Source: Flavobacteriales bacterium (GTDB lineage: Bacteria > Bacteroidota > Bacteroidia > Flavobacteriales_F > PHOS-HE28). Taken from it: a stretch of 64,000 nt of DNA. The translations under genes and the position numbers were made by a program. Positions 1 through 9,254 of this stretch are shown one piece after another. The notes beneath the pieces are model-generated. The model did not search any database, was not told where the DNA came from, and saw nothing but the letters and a program-made list of their open reading frames with translations. How positions within the stretch are numbered: the stretch's first letter is position 1; each line of letters begins with the position of its first letter. The stretch lies in NCBI GenBank assembly GCA_016717305.1, contig JADKFY010000027.1:11408-75407 (forward strand). The letters run 5' to 3'.

Positions 1-766
1 CGGCCCGCATGAGCAATGGTGCAGATGCCCAATCCCCCTGAGGTGGTGGTGTGCTCGAAAATATGCGCTGGGCCATGTCCACTTTGCTTGCCCGGACCAT
101 GGAGTCATCAAACCGAAGTACGGGTCCATTTCCGTTCGACCACTGGCCGAGCATCGTTGCGTCCGTTCTGCCTTGCAGAACACAGAGTCCCATTTCCTGA
201 TCGTTCAGGTCAACTTCGGACAGGACATCTCCCAAGGTGGGGTGTCCAAATTCCTTCAATACCGCATTGAGAAGGATACTCCAAAGTGGGGTTTCGTCCA
301 GTACAGGCACCACATCGAAGGTTTGCATGCCCAGGATCGTGTCCCCCGGAAGTGCGCGCACATGGATCGGCCACATGCGACTGCCTTCCCGTTCGTCCCC
401 TTCAAGCAATCCGACTACGATGGGAACACTGAGATCTCCTTTTAGAAGTGTACCCGCGAAAACAGAATTTCCAGTGCCATCCAAGTGGCCTTCCCGAAAC
501 GCCTCCATGCTCAATACCATCAAGCTGTCGAAGGCAACAATGTCCAATTGGATCTTGAGTTGGGCGATCGCCGGGGGTTTGGCCCGGAATGCATTCAGGA
601 CCGGGTCGCTCAATTTCCGGAATCCAGGGTCGATCACTTCGCGTACAAATCCAGTGCGTTCGGATTCAACGCCCAGAAAGTACACCAGACCAATGAGCAC
701 GACTGCGGCAATGCTCAACAACGGTGCATTGATCCGTTGCCAAAAAGCCATCCATCGCGAAAGCAT
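1..766 (-). CDS. CotH-like membrane-anchored protein, N-terminal part (runs off the window)
   Basis: The gene continues past base 1, so about 255 N-terminal residues are visible. I see a membrane segment at about residues 16-33, then a region resembling the CotH kinase family: a core with W-P-I-H-V-R, the stretch PGDTILGMQTFDVVP (residues 140-154), and a later E-x-D-L-N-D-Q-E-M-G-L segment that matches the usual V-x-V-N-G-x-x-x-G-x-Y position. CotH proteins are protein kinases or surface proteins; the catalytic part would lie outside the window. The start ATG overlaps the stop of the upstream lipoprotein gene (TAATG), which suggests translational coupling. The CotH assignment is by pattern only and is divergent; another surface protein remains possible. 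Confidence 0.55.
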   Translation of the reverse strand, partial: MLSRWMAFWQRINAPLLSIAAVVLIGLVYFLGVESERTGFVREVIDPGFRKLSDPVLNAFRAKPPAIAQLKIQLDIVAFDSLMVLSMEAFREGHLDGTGNSVFAGTLLKGDLSVPIVVGLLEGDEREGSRMWPIHVRALPGDTILGMQTFDVVPVLDETPLWSILLNAVLKEFGHPTLGDVLSEVDLNDQEMGLCVLQGRTDATMLGQWSNGNGPVLRFDDSMVRASKVDMAQRIFSSTPPPQGDWASAPLLMRA

Positions 767-1302
767 TATTCCACTTTGATTGCGGTATCCGCATTTTTCC
801 GAATGAAATGATAGTGCTCACTTTTATAGGTGCCTCCCTCTTTTCCTGAAACCACGGCATGCAGCGTTCCACCCTGCTCTGAAATGTAAGTTATGCGGTC
901 CGGGAAGTCGTGAGCAGGGTTGATGAATACCAAGCTGTCCGTATCATTCACCAGATCGAAAAGGACAGCTTGGCCGTTGTTCTGGCTTTGGATCGTTGCG
1001 CTGTATTGAAGGCCGGTATCGCCACGGAGTATCGCCAAATGTTCAATGAAGACAGTATCGCTGCCGGACATTACGAAGCCCAAACCGATCATGGAGCCGT
1101 CCACAGCTTTTGTCCAGTGCTCATGGAAGACCGTGCGCCCACTGTCCTGTACATCCTGCCATTGGCCCAAAAGCGCATCAAAGGCCTCGGGTATGGGCTC
1201 TGGCATTTTGCTTTCCTCTTCGAGCACAGGAGTGTCTTTCTCTGCGGTTGGGGCGCACCCCGCGCAAAGGAGCAATAGGCCAACGAAGAATTCAGTTCTC
1301 AT
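766..1302 (-). CDS. DUF6265-type lipoprotein
   Basis: A protein of 178 residues that starts with a lipoprotein signal peptide (lipobox LLCAGC, cysteine near residue 13), so it is probably anchored in a membrane facing the periplasm or surface. The body, with LLGQWQDV near the start and then W-T-K-A-V-D-G-S-M-I-G-L-G, resembles the DUF6265 family, whose function is unknown. I chose the ATG at 1302 because it gives a proper signal peptide; a longer reading from 1416 would run deep into the neighbouring thioesterase gene. The 5' end overlaps that thioesterase gene by 11 bases and the 3' end overlaps the next gene by one base, so the three genes probably form one transcription unit. Confidence 0.7.
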   Translation of the reverse strand: MRTEFFVGLLLLCAGCAPTAEKDTPVLEEESKMPEPIPEAFDALLGQWQDVQDSGRTVFHEHWTKAVDGSMIGLGFVMSGSDTVFIEHLAILRGDTGLQYSATIQSQNNGQAVLFDLVNDTDSLVFINPAHDFPDRITYISEQGGTLHAVVSGKEGGTYKSEHYHFIRKNADTAIKVE

Positions 1303-1720
1303 GGTCCGGCAAGTTGGGTTGAATGGATCTGATCGCCATGCGGATCCTATCCGGCACTTGGACCTTGTGTTGTTCTGCGTAATCGAACATGACCTGCACA
1401 CTGCTTCCTGTTGCAATGGTTTTGCCTTCTTGGTCCGCGATGGAATAGGTCATCGTGAAACTCGTCCTTCCAATGGTGGAGCATCCTGTGGAAACCAACA
1501 GGTCGTTCGGCCATTGCACAGGGTGTAGGAAGTCGCACTTGGTACTCGCCAGGATCACGCCGATCCCATCTTCCTTATGCGAACGAAGCACGCCTATCTT
1601 TTCCAAATAGTACATCCGGACGTTCTCGAAATAGCGGAAATACACCACGTTGTTCAAGTGACCAAAGCCATCTTGTTCACCCCATGCCAGCGGGATCCGG
1701 ATGGTTACCGGGTGTTCCAT
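1292..1720 (-). CDS. Acyl-CoA thioesterase, 4HBT hot-dog fold (YbgC-like)
   Basis: A 142-residue single-domain hot-dog protein. The N-terminal motif W-G-E-Q-D-G-F-G-H-L-N-N-V-V-Y-F-R-Y-F-E holds the catalytic Asp17 and the conserved H-x-N-N of the 4-hydroxybenzoyl-CoA thioesterase/YbgC group; these enzymes hydrolyse acyl-CoA or acyl-carrier-protein thioesters in the cytoplasm. Length is normal for the family. It lies 13 bases downstream of the DUF349 gene and overlaps the lipoprotein gene after it. The physiological acyl substrate cannot be told from sequence. Confidence 0.85.
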   Translation of the reverse strand: MEHPVTIRIPLAWGEQDGFGHLNNVVYFRYFENVRMYYLEKIGVLRSHKEDGIGVILASTKCDFLHPVQWPNDLLVSTGCSTIGRTSFTMTYSIADQEGKTIATGSSVQVMFDYAEQHKVQVPDRIRMAIRSIQPNLPDHEN

Positions 1721-1733
1721 AGCGATCAGGGGT

Positions 1734-3492
1734 TCAACGCAATTCCTTCAACAGTTCTTGGTGCTGCACCTTCAACCTGTCCATGTCCTTCTCCAGCTTT
1801 TCGATCTTCTTTTCGAATTCGATCTTCATGGCCTCGCCGCTCTTGCTCTTGAAGTTGAACATGCCCAAGTTGCGCTCCATGTTGCGCTTTTCCGTCTCGA
1901 TCTCTTCCATTTTCCGCTTCACGAAACGGCTCTCTTTCTCAATGCGCTCTTTCCCGTCCGGCGCACTCTTCAGATCGTCCACACGGTCCTTGAACTGCAT
2001 ACGGCGGCGCTCATCGCCTTCCATTTTCAATTGTCCATACTGCTTATCCAGTGCGGCATGGTACCGCGCACTGAACCCGTCGTACAACCGAGGTGAAACA
2101 CGGCCGCTGTTCATCCAGCGCAAGGAGAAGGCCTTCAATGCTTCAATGTCGTTGGTCCGGTTCCCGCTCAATTGCATGCCTTCGATCTCCACGATCATGG
2201 CCTCCTTCAATTTGGCGTTCTCGTCCTGCTCGGCATCTTGCTTCTCAAATGTGGTCTTGCGCGCTAAGAAGAAAGCATCGCATGCTTCACGGAACCTGTT
2301 CCATAGTTTGTTCTCGTCGCGAGGTCCGGCGCTCCCGGCTTCTTTCCACTGTTGCTGCAGTCGCTTCAAACGATCAGCGGTGTTCCGCCATTCCGTGCTG
2401 TCTTTCAGCTTGATGGCCTCGTCCAATAACGCTTGTTTGCGGTCGCGCACTTCCTTGTATTGGTCGCGCAAGGTGTCGAAATGGGCCTTCTTGGCATCGA
2501 AGAACACGTTACATGCATTCCGGAATTCCTTCCAAATGCGCTCGTTGTCCTTCTTGGTTGCGAATCCGATGGCTTTCCATGCATTCTGGATCTCCAAGAC
2601 CTGATCAGTAAGCACTTTCCACTCCTTGGCGTTTTTGGCGACCATTTCACCGGTCAGGGTGGTCACCTTTTCCAACAGCGCTTGCTTCGCTTGCAGGTTG
2701 GTTTCATGCTCAGACCGGCGAGCCTTGTAGTGCTCGTGTATCTTGTCGTAGATCACGCGGGTAGCGGTGGAGAAGCGGTCGCGCAAAGCCTCCCATTCTT
2801 CTTTCACAACGGGGCCTACCTGGTGCCACTTTTCCTGGTATTCCTTCACACCATGCTCCAATTCCTTGATGCTGTCCTTTTGGGACAAGCTCTCCACATC
2901 GCTTATGAGCGCTTGCTTAAGTGCGGTGTTCTTGCGCAGGTCATGGTCGCGCAGTTCCTTGTATGATCCGGATATGGTAGAAGAACTCGTCACGCAGATG
3001 TGAGTAGTCGTTCTGTAGATCGCGGTATGCCTGTTGCGGTACTTGACCTATTTGCTTCCAGGTCTCCTGCAACTCTGTGAAACGCTGAAAGGCCGTGCCG
3101 ATGTTCTCCTCACCGGCGATCAAGGATTTCAGCTCTTCCATGATCGCGTGCTTCGCTTTCAGGTTGTCCGCCTCCTCTTTCGCCTTCTTCCGTCGGATGT
3201 CGTTCACCCGCTGATTGAATGCATCGAGCAGTTGCTTGAAGCGCTTGTCATCCTCATCCACAAGAGGGGCTGACTCTATCGGGACCGGTGTCGTTCCGGC
3301 CTGCGTTGTGGTCGCCCCATCCTCTAAAGGGGTATCCTCAACGGTGCCGTCAACACTGTTCTCGTCTTGCGATGCAGCAACCAAGGCCTCGTACTGTTCC
3401 TTGATCCCTTCTATGGCCTCGGATGCGACTTCCACATCTTCATTGGCCATGGTTTCCTCGAGCCGCGTAATGAGCTCTGCTTTCGTTGCCAT
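1734..3492 (-). CDS. DUF349 domain protein, interrupted by a one-base frameshift
   Basis: Two overlapping reading frames (start at 3492; second frame down to 1734) together give one long, highly charged alpha-helical protein of about 585 residues, as is usual for Bacteroidota DUF349 proteins. An acidic N-terminal linker is followed by several tandem helical repeats with W-K-x-I/A-G or W-x-x-V-G patterns. The first frame ends after FFYHIRI and the second resumes with YKELRDHDL; removing one base at about 2964 joins them as H-I-R-I-Y-K-E-L-R-D. The function of DUF349 proteins is not settled. The start MATKAELITRLEET is preceded by a TAnnTTTG-type -7 element (TATCTTTG on the minus strand, 3530-3537). 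Either a sequence error or a recent mutation. Confidence 0.8.
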
Positions 3493-3565
3493 GCGAACAA
3501 TTGTAGGCCGTTGGTACAGCCGTTCCGCCCAAAGATAGAAGTATGGGGATATATCACGCTCGGGT

Positions 3566-5029
3566 TCAAACGGCCAAGCCCAACATGGACACATCGTCCA
3601 GTTGTTCAGCGGTCCCTTTCCACTCGAGGAAAGTGCGGTCGAATACGACAGCTTGTTCCTTAAGCGGCAAGTGCTGGTGCTCCTGTATCATCGAACACAA
3701 CCGGGTCGTCATGAAGCGTTCCTTGTCCGGACCTCCGAATTGGTCCACATAACCATCGCTGAAAAGATAAATGCGATCACCTCGGGTAAAGGCAAGCCGG
3801 TGGCTTGTGAACTTGCGTTCTTCGCCATGGTGTCCCCCACCGATCGGTCTGCGGTCCCCGTTGATCACGCTCAATTGGCCTTGGTGCGACCAGTAGAGCG
3901 GCCTGTATGCGCCGGCAAAAAGTAGTTCGTTGTGCTTACGGTCCACACGGCAAAGGGCCACATCCATGCCATCACCTGCTCCTCGTTGTTTCCCCTGCTG
4001 GTGTAACGCCGCTACCATGCGTTGATGAAGTATTCCGAGGATCGTTGCGGGATCCTTGTCCGCATGCAGTGGAACGATCTCATTCAGCAAGGAACAACCG
4101 ATGGCCGCGATCATGGCCCCGGGTAGGCCGTGGCCCGTGCAATCGGCTGCAGCGACGTAACAAGTTTCGGCGTCGATCCTATGGACCCAATGGAAATCGC
4201 CGCTTACAACGTCCTTTGGCCGGTCAATTATGAACGAATCGTCGAACAGTTCATCATAAAGCAACGCAGAGGGTACAAGAGCGCGTTGGATCTTCCCGGC
4301 GTACGCGATACTGTCCGTTATGTGATCATGTCGTTCCTGCAACCGTTCATGGGTGTGTTCCTCATCCTGTAACCACCTTCCCACATAGCGGAACAGCAGG
4401 AACCCGGCGATACCGAACAGAACAACTGCAGCACCGATGTTGCGGAAGAGTGTTGGCAAGGCAGCGGTAGTTGCGAGATCGGCGGGTGCCCTTGCGATCA
4501 ACATGGCCACGGTGCGACCTTCACTGTCGAGCATGGGTTCGTAGGCCACCAATTCCATTGATCCATTCGCGCCCATCTTACCGGATCCGGATCCTCCGTA
4601 TTGGTTCTTGAGCCAAGTTGGATCTCCCTGCCACGATGCCCGGAACGTGGGTTTCTCCGCTGCGGTAACGATCACCTGCATATGCGCTGAAGAACTATCG
4701 AAGTACACGATCTCCAATGGTGATGCTAGTTCGTTGCGTGTAGTGGCCTTGCTCAACCGTTCATGCAACACATAATACCAGGCATCTTGGGTGTTCTTGA
4801 TCACCAATCCAGGGCTGCGATAGCGCTCCAATAGGGACTGGACGTTCGCACTATTCAACTGTTCGGAAACAGTGCTCACGATAGTGCCCAAACGCTGGGC
4901 GGACTGCTTCTGTTGGGAACGGCTTTCACCCAAGTGCGCAACAATGATCACCACCGTGCAAAGCAGCACCAGCGTGGCATAGACGGCCAAGAGGACCTTG
5001 TGCTTGGTACGGGTGGGTTTGAACTGCAC
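3566..5029 (-). CDS. SpoIIE-family (PP2C-like) protein phosphatase with extracytoplasmic sensor
   Basis: A 487-residue signalling protein. Residues 10-32 form an N-terminal membrane helix, followed by an extracytoplasmic region of about 150 residues of the sensor type, a second helix near 200-217, then a linker and a C-terminal SpoIIE/RsbU-like phosphatase domain. Metal-binding PP2C features are visible: V-S-G-D-F-H-W, A-D-C-T-G-H-G-L-P-G-A, and near the end F-S-D-G-Y-V-D-Q-F-G-G. Such enzymes remove phosphate from serine or threonine of regulatory proteins, often anti-anti-sigma partners. No partner gene is adjacent, so the target is unknown. The coding region stops 74 bases before the start of the DUF349 gene on the same strand. 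Confidence 0.87.
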   Translation of the reverse strand: MQFKPTRTKHKVLLAVYATLVLLCTVVIIVAHLGESRSQQKQSAQRLGTIVSTVSEQLNSANVQSLLERYRSPGLVIKNTQDAWYYVLHERLSKATTRNELASPLEIVYFDSSSAHMQVIVTAAEKPTFRASWQGDPTWLKNQYGGSGSGKMGANGSMELVAYEPMLDSEGRTVAMLIARAPADLATTAALPTLFRNIGAAVVLFGIAGFLLFRYVGRWLQDEEHTHERLQERHDHITDSIAYAGKIQRALVPSALLYDELFDDSFIIDRPKDVVSGDFHWVHRIDAETCYVAAADCTGHGLPGAMIAAIGCSLLNEIVPLHADKDPATILGILHQRMVAALHQQGKQRGAGDGMDVALCRVDRKHNELLFAGAYRPLYWSHQGQLSVINGDRRPIGGGHHGEERKFTSHRLAFTRGDRIYLFSDGYVDQFGGPDKERFMTTRLCSMIQEHQHLPLKEQAVVFDRTFLEWKGTAEQLDDVSMLGLAV

Positions 5030-5121
5030 GGTAAACGACGCGGGAATTTGGTGTTCCCAACGGGCGTTTTACGGCCTGCGCGTCGTTTTGTTCGTATCCT
5101 GTCCAGTATCCAAGAAACCGC

Positions 5122-6750
5122 TCAACCGAGGAACGGATAACCATGCTCCGTTGGCGGAATCAAGGTCTCCTTGATCGTGCGGGCACTCGTCCACCGGATC
5201 AAGTTCAAATAGCTCCCTGCTTTATCGTTGGTCCCACTGCCACGCGCACCTCCGAACGGTTGCTGTCCGACCACAGCACCCGTCGGTTTGTCGTTGATGT
5301 AGAAGTTGCCGGCACTGTGGCGCAATACGTTGGTGGCTTGAACGATGCTCTCCCGGTCATTGCTTATGACCGCACCGGTCAATGCATATTCTCCGGTGGA
5401 ATCCACCAGTTTCAAGGTGTCCATCCATCGGTTCGTGCTGTAAACGTAGATGGTGAGCACCGGTCCGAATATCTCTTCACACATCGTTACGCTCTTCGGG
5501 TCTTTCGTAACAGCTACCGTTGGTTCGATGAAGTAACCTTTGGTCTTGTCGTATTTACCGCCTGCAATGACCTGGACATTCTTCTTGTCCTTTTTCAACG
5601 CATCAATGTACTTGGTGATCTTATCAAATGACTTCTCATCGATCACTGCCCCAATGAAATTCTTGAAATCGCGCGGATCCCCCATTTTCATTTCGGCCAT
5701 ATCGGCAAGCAGTTCCTTCTTCACCAGTGGCCAAATGTTCTCTGGGATATACGCCCTGCTGGCCGCACTGCATTTCTGTCCTTGGAATTCGAAGGCACCT
5801 CGTGAGAGTGCGGTGGCCACCACTTTGGGATCCGCAGTAGGGTGAGCGATCACGAAATCCTTGCCACCTGTTTCCCCTACGATGCGCGGGTAGCTCCGAT
5901 AGATCGGAAGGTTGTTCCCGATCGTTTGCCAGATCTGCCGGAACACACCGGTGCTACCTGTGAAATGGATCCCTGAAAAGTCCTTGTGCTTGAAGATGAC
6001 CTCGCCAGCAACCGATCCTGACACATGGACAAGGTTGATCACACCGTCGGGTAGCCCAGCGGCCATGAACACTTCCATGAGCACTTGTGCGCTGTAAGCT
6101 TGGGTATCGGCGCACTTCCAGACCACTGTGTTGCCCATCAAAGCGCAGCTGCTCGGTAAGTTGCCCGCAATGGCAGTGAAGTTGAAGGGGGTTAGTGCGA
6201 AGACAAAACCTTCCAATGCACGGTATTCGAGCCTGTTCCATACGCCCGGCGAGCTCACGGGTTGATCGCGGTAGATCTTTTGGGCATAGCTCACGTTGAA
6301 ACGTAAAAAGTCGATCAATTCGCAAGCTGCGTCTATCTCGGCCTGGTAGCAGTTCTTGCCCTGGGCCAACATGGTGGCCGCATTGATCTCCGCTCGGTAC
6401 GGTCCTGCAAGCAGGTCGGCGGCTTTCAAGAAGATTGCTGCGCGATGTTCAAAGGGCATTTCCTCCCAATTCTTTTTCGCTTTCAGTGCCGCATCAATGG
6501 CGCTTTTTACCGTTTTGGCATCGCCAAAATGGGCCATGCCCAAGCTATGTCCATGCTTGTGCGGTGGGCTCATCTTCCGCTTGTCCTTGGTCACTATCTC
6601 CTTACCACCGATCCACATGGGTGCATCAATGGTCGCCTTTATCCGCCTGTCGTATTCGGCCTGCAGGGCAGTGCGCTCGGGGCTGCCTGGTGCATAGCTC
6701 TTTACGGGTTCGTTAGTTGGGGCAGGGGGATTGAATACGGCGTTGCTCAT
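5122..6750 (-). CDS. pruA: L-glutamate gamma-semialdehyde dehydrogenase (1-pyrroline-5-carboxylate dehydrogenase)
   Basis: A 542-residue aldehyde dehydrogenase that oxidises glutamate gamma-semialdehyde to glutamate with NAD+, the last step of proline and ornithine breakdown in the cytoplasm. The catalytic glutamate is in V-G-E-T-G-G-K-D-F (Glu293) and the nucleophilic cysteine in G-Q-K-C-S-A-A-S (Cys327); the cofactor loop I-H-F-T-G-S-T-G-V-F is at about 261-270. Length and motifs are those of the stand-alone PruA seen in Bacteroidota. It is monocistronic as far as I can see, with a -7 element 33-40 bases upstream. It connects functionally to rocD (60.5-61.8 kb), whose product is glutamate semialdehyde. 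Confidence 0.95.
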   Translation of the reverse strand: MSNAVFNPPAPTNEPVKSYAPGSPERTALQAEYDRRIKATIDAPMWIGGKEIVTKDKRKMSPPHKHGHSLGMAHFGDAKTVKSAIDAALKAKKNWEEMPFEHRAAIFLKAADLLAGPYRAEINAATMLAQGKNCYQAEIDAACELIDFLRFNVSYAQKIYRDQPVSSPGVWNRLEYRALEGFVFALTPFNFTAIAGNLPSSCALMGNTVVWKCADTQAYSAQVLMEVFMAAGLPDGVINLVHVSGSVAGEVIFKHKDFSGIHFTGSTGVFRQIWQTIGNNLPIYRSYPRIVGETGGKDFVIAHPTADPKVVATALSRGAFEFQGQKCSAASRAYIPENIWPLVKKELLADMAEMKMGDPRDFKNFIGAVIDEKSFDKITKYIDALKKDKKNVQVIAGGKYDKTKGYFIEPTVAVTKDPKSVTMCEEIFGPVLTIYVYSTNRWMDTLKLVDSTGEYALTGAVISNDRESIVQATNVLRHSAGNFYINDKPTGAVVGQQPFGGARGSGTNDKAGSYLNLIRWTSARTIKETLIPPTEHGYPFLG

Positions 6751-6782
6751 GTTAGTGTTCTTTTCCCTTGAATGCGGGCGCG

Positions 6783-6790
6783 CAAAGGTA
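6783..6790 (-). promoter_or_regulatory. Bacteroidota-type -7 promoter element of pruA
   Basis: On the minus strand the sequence reads TACCTTTG, a match to the TAnnTTTG -7 element used by the Bacteroidota primary sigma factor. It lies 33 bases upstream of the pruA start codon. No clear TTG -33 element is visible at the usual distance, so this is a partial match. Confidence 0.5.
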
Positions 6791-6906
6791 ACAGCACTCT
6801 TTTAGGGGTGTTCATTTTCACCTGCCTAGCGAATTACAAAGTCGAGAAACAGAAGACAGTGTTGCAGATGGCCGCCTGTCCCTAGGCGACCATCCGACAA
6901 CCGCTA

Positions 6907-7539
6907 CTAAAGACCGTCGAACCGATAGATCGGGTCGATCTCTGCACCTGCTTTGATCTCACAGGTCGGGTGGATGATCCCATCGGCCAAGCTGTAGACC
7001 CAACCATGCAGGTCTGGGCCGCCACGTTCTTTCCATGCACGCTGGACAATGCTGGTCTTGGACAGGTCCATTACCTGCTCGATAACATTCAGCTCCACCA
7101 AGCGATCGAAACGCTTGTTCTCGTCCGGGAGCGCATCAAGCTCATCGCGATGCAGCCGCCGGACATCTTTGATGTTCCTCAACCATTTGTTGATGATGCC
7201 CAATGAGTCATTCGACATGGCCGCTTTCACACCACCGCAGCCGTAATGCCCGCATACGATGATGTGCTTCACGTGAAGCATTTCCACTGCATATTGCAGA
7301 ACGCTCAACAGGTTCAGGTCCGTATGCACCACCATGTTCGCAATGTTCCGGTGCACGAATATCTCCCCAGGGTCCGTCCCCGTGATCTCGTTCGCAGGCA
7401 CCCGACTGTCACTGCAACCGATCCAAAGGAATTCCGGTGACTGTATCTCGCTCAGTCGGGTGAAGAATTCAGGGTCGCGGGCCACTGTATTCGCAGCCCA
7501 AGCGATGTTGTTCTTCAAGAGGCGGTTGTAGGATCCCAT
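6907..7539 (-). CDS. can: Beta-class carbonic anhydrase
   Basis: A 210-residue zinc enzyme that interconverts CO2 and bicarbonate in the cytoplasm. The zinc ligands are visible as Cys42 in C-S-D-S-R (with the Asp44/Arg46 dyad), His98 and Cys101 in H-Y-G-C-G-G. Overall length and the ending G-W-V-Y-S-L-A-D-G fit the E. coli Can type. Its start codon lies within the last 25 bases of the SulP transporter gene, so the two are translated from one message. The pairing suggests the transporter carries bicarbonate, or that the enzyme supplies or consumes it at the membrane. Confidence 0.95.
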   Translation of the reverse strand: MGSYNRLLKNNIAWAANTVARDPEFFTRLSEIQSPEFLWIGCSDSRVPANEITGTDPGEIFVHRNIANMVVHTDLNLLSVLQYAVEMLHVKHIIVCGHYGCGGVKAAMSNDSLGIINKWLRNIKDVRRLHRDELDALPDENKRFDRLVELNVIEQVMDLSKTSIVQRAWKERGGPDLHGWVYSLADGIIHPTCEIKAGAEIDPIYRFDGL

Positions 7540-9155
7540 GTCTTCTTGTTCGTTGTAGAGTTATTGTTCCTTCCCTTCTTTCCTTGGTCTTCCAACTTCG
7601 TAATACCCTTATCTACATTCGCGATGGTCCGGTCGTTGTCAAATCCGATCAATTCGCAGGTTATCCCGCGTTCGATCGAGAATTCACAGAACTCCGTAAT
7701 GATCTCCTCCACATCCGGGTGCAGCGCGACGTTACGACTGGCATCCAAAACCAACTTCGTGTTGTCCGGAAGTTCGGCCAGGGTGCGTTTTATAGCGGCT
7801 TTGTTCAAGAACGTGACGTCTTCACTTAGCTCAATGTGAACTGGCATCCCTGGTTTGTAATATTCAGGATCGTAATGGAACGGCACCTTGTAGTTCTTCC
7901 AAAGGATATGCCCGATCGCAACGGCCAAACCAAGACCGACCCCGGTAAGCAGATCGGTAAAGGCCACGCCCAGCACGGTAATGAAGAAGGGTAGGAATTG
8001 CATCGCGCCGGCTTGCCAATATTGCTTGAAGAGAGCCGGTTTAATGAGCTTGTAACCGACCAGTAGGAGTATTGCCGCCAAGCTTGCCAACGGGATCATG
8101 CGGAGCAAACCGGGTATAAGGAGCACGGATATCACGATCAACGCACCATGGAGGACCGTGGATAATTTCGTTCGGCCGCCTGCTTGTATGTTGGCAGAAC
8201 TGCGAACGATCACCTGTGTTACCGGAATGCCCCCAAGCATTCCACTTACGATATTGCCAATGCCCTGAGCGTGGAGTTCGCGATTGGTCGGGGTTACTCG
8301 CTTTTGCGGGTCCAACTTGTCGGTGGCTTCGGTACATAACAATGTTTCCAGACTTGCGACTATCGCAATGACCAATGCCAGTTTCCAAACGCGTGGGTCC
8401 AAAAGTCCCGCTATGTCAGGGAATGTGAGGATGCTTGCTCCTGTCATATCAGGTAATTCCACATAATGGCCTGCGTTGATCGCGAGCAATTCATGCCCAC
8501 TGAAAAGTTGGGACAACACAATGCCGGAGACCACGGCAAGCAGTGGGCCCGGGATCATGCTCAGCACTTTGAATTCTTGTATCCGCCTCGTTTGCCAAAG
8601 GAGCATGATGGCCAACCCTGCCAAGGTCACCAGAATGGCGCCAACGCTGATCCCATCGATCATGTACATCAATTCGCTCAATGTGTTGTGTTGGTCAGGC
8701 TGAATGAAGTCCTCATCACCCAAGTAGTCCTGATCATAGCCTAAGCCATGCGGGATCTGTTTCAGTACTATGATGATACCGATGCCGGAGAGCATACCCT
8801 TGATCACCGTGTTCGGGAAGTAGTACGCGATGATGCCAGCGCGCATAAGGCCCAGTACGATCTGGAGAATGCCGGACAGAACAGTTGCTGTGAGGAATAA
8901 TTCGAACGACCCCAACTCGGCGATGCCCGTTAGAACGATCGCAGTTAATCCTGCAGCGGGGCCGCTGACGCCCAACGAAGAGCCGCTTACAAGACCTACC
9001 ACTATACCGCCGACCGCTCCGGCGATCACACCGGCTATGAGCGGAGCCCCGGAGGCCAGTGCGATGCCAAGGCACAAGGGAAGGGCCACCAAGAAAACGA
9101 CGAAGGATGCCGGAAGATCCTTTCGCCAATGGGAAAGCAGTTCGTTTTGTTTCAT
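7515..9155 (-). CDS. SulP-family inorganic anion transporter (probable bicarbonate carrier)
   Basis: A 546-residue inner-membrane protein with about ten to twelve hydrophobic segments and the SulP signature near the start (A-L-P-L-C-L-G-I-A-L-A-S-G at about 24-36, then G-S-S-L-G-V-S-G-P-A-A-G). The C-terminus (about 430-515) is a short STAS-like regulatory domain with L-V-L-D-A-S-R-N-V. SulP proteins move sulfate, bicarbonate or chloride, often with Na+ or H+. The overlap with the carbonic anhydrase gene argues for bicarbonate, as in BicA-type systems, but substrate choice is inference. A charged Asn/Lys-rich tail follows the STAS part. Confidence 0.9.
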   Translation of the reverse strand: MKQNELLSHWRKDLPASFVVFLVALPLCLGIALASGAPLIAGVIAGAVGGIVVGLVSGSSLGVSGPAAGLTAIVLTGIAELGSFELFLTATVLSGILQIVLGLMRAGIIAYYFPNTVIKGMLSGIGIIIVLKQIPHGLGYDQDYLGDEDFIQPDQHNTLSELMYMIDGISVGAILVTLAGLAIMLLWQTRRIQEFKVLSMIPGPLLAVVSGIVLSQLFSGHELLAINAGHYVELPDMTGASILTFPDIAGLLDPRVWKLALVIAIVASLETLLCTEATDKLDPQKRVTPTNRELHAQGIGNIVSGMLGGIPVTQVIVRSSANIQAGGRTKLSTVLHGALIVISVLLIPGLLRMIPLASLAAILLLVGYKLIKPALFKQYWQAGAMQFLPFFITVLGVAFTDLLTGVGLGLAVAIGHILWKNYKVPFHYDPEYYKPGMPVHIELSEDVTFLNKAAIKRTLAELPDNTKLVLDASRNVALHPDVEEIITEFCEFSIERGITCELIGFDNDRTIANVDKGITKLEDQGKKGRNNNSTTNKKTWDPTTAS

Positions 9156-9254
9156 GAAATGGGTTGAATGCAGTCGGTAGAAAATATCCTTCGAGCACGG
9201 CCTAAAGGGTCCTAGGGACCACAGTGCTTGAAACGAAAAGCCGCAGTGGGCTAG

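Noticed and set aside
2963..2965. Programmed ribosomal frameshift in DUF349
   Set aside because: No slippery heptamer or downstream pseudoknot is seen, and the family is normally encoded in one frame.
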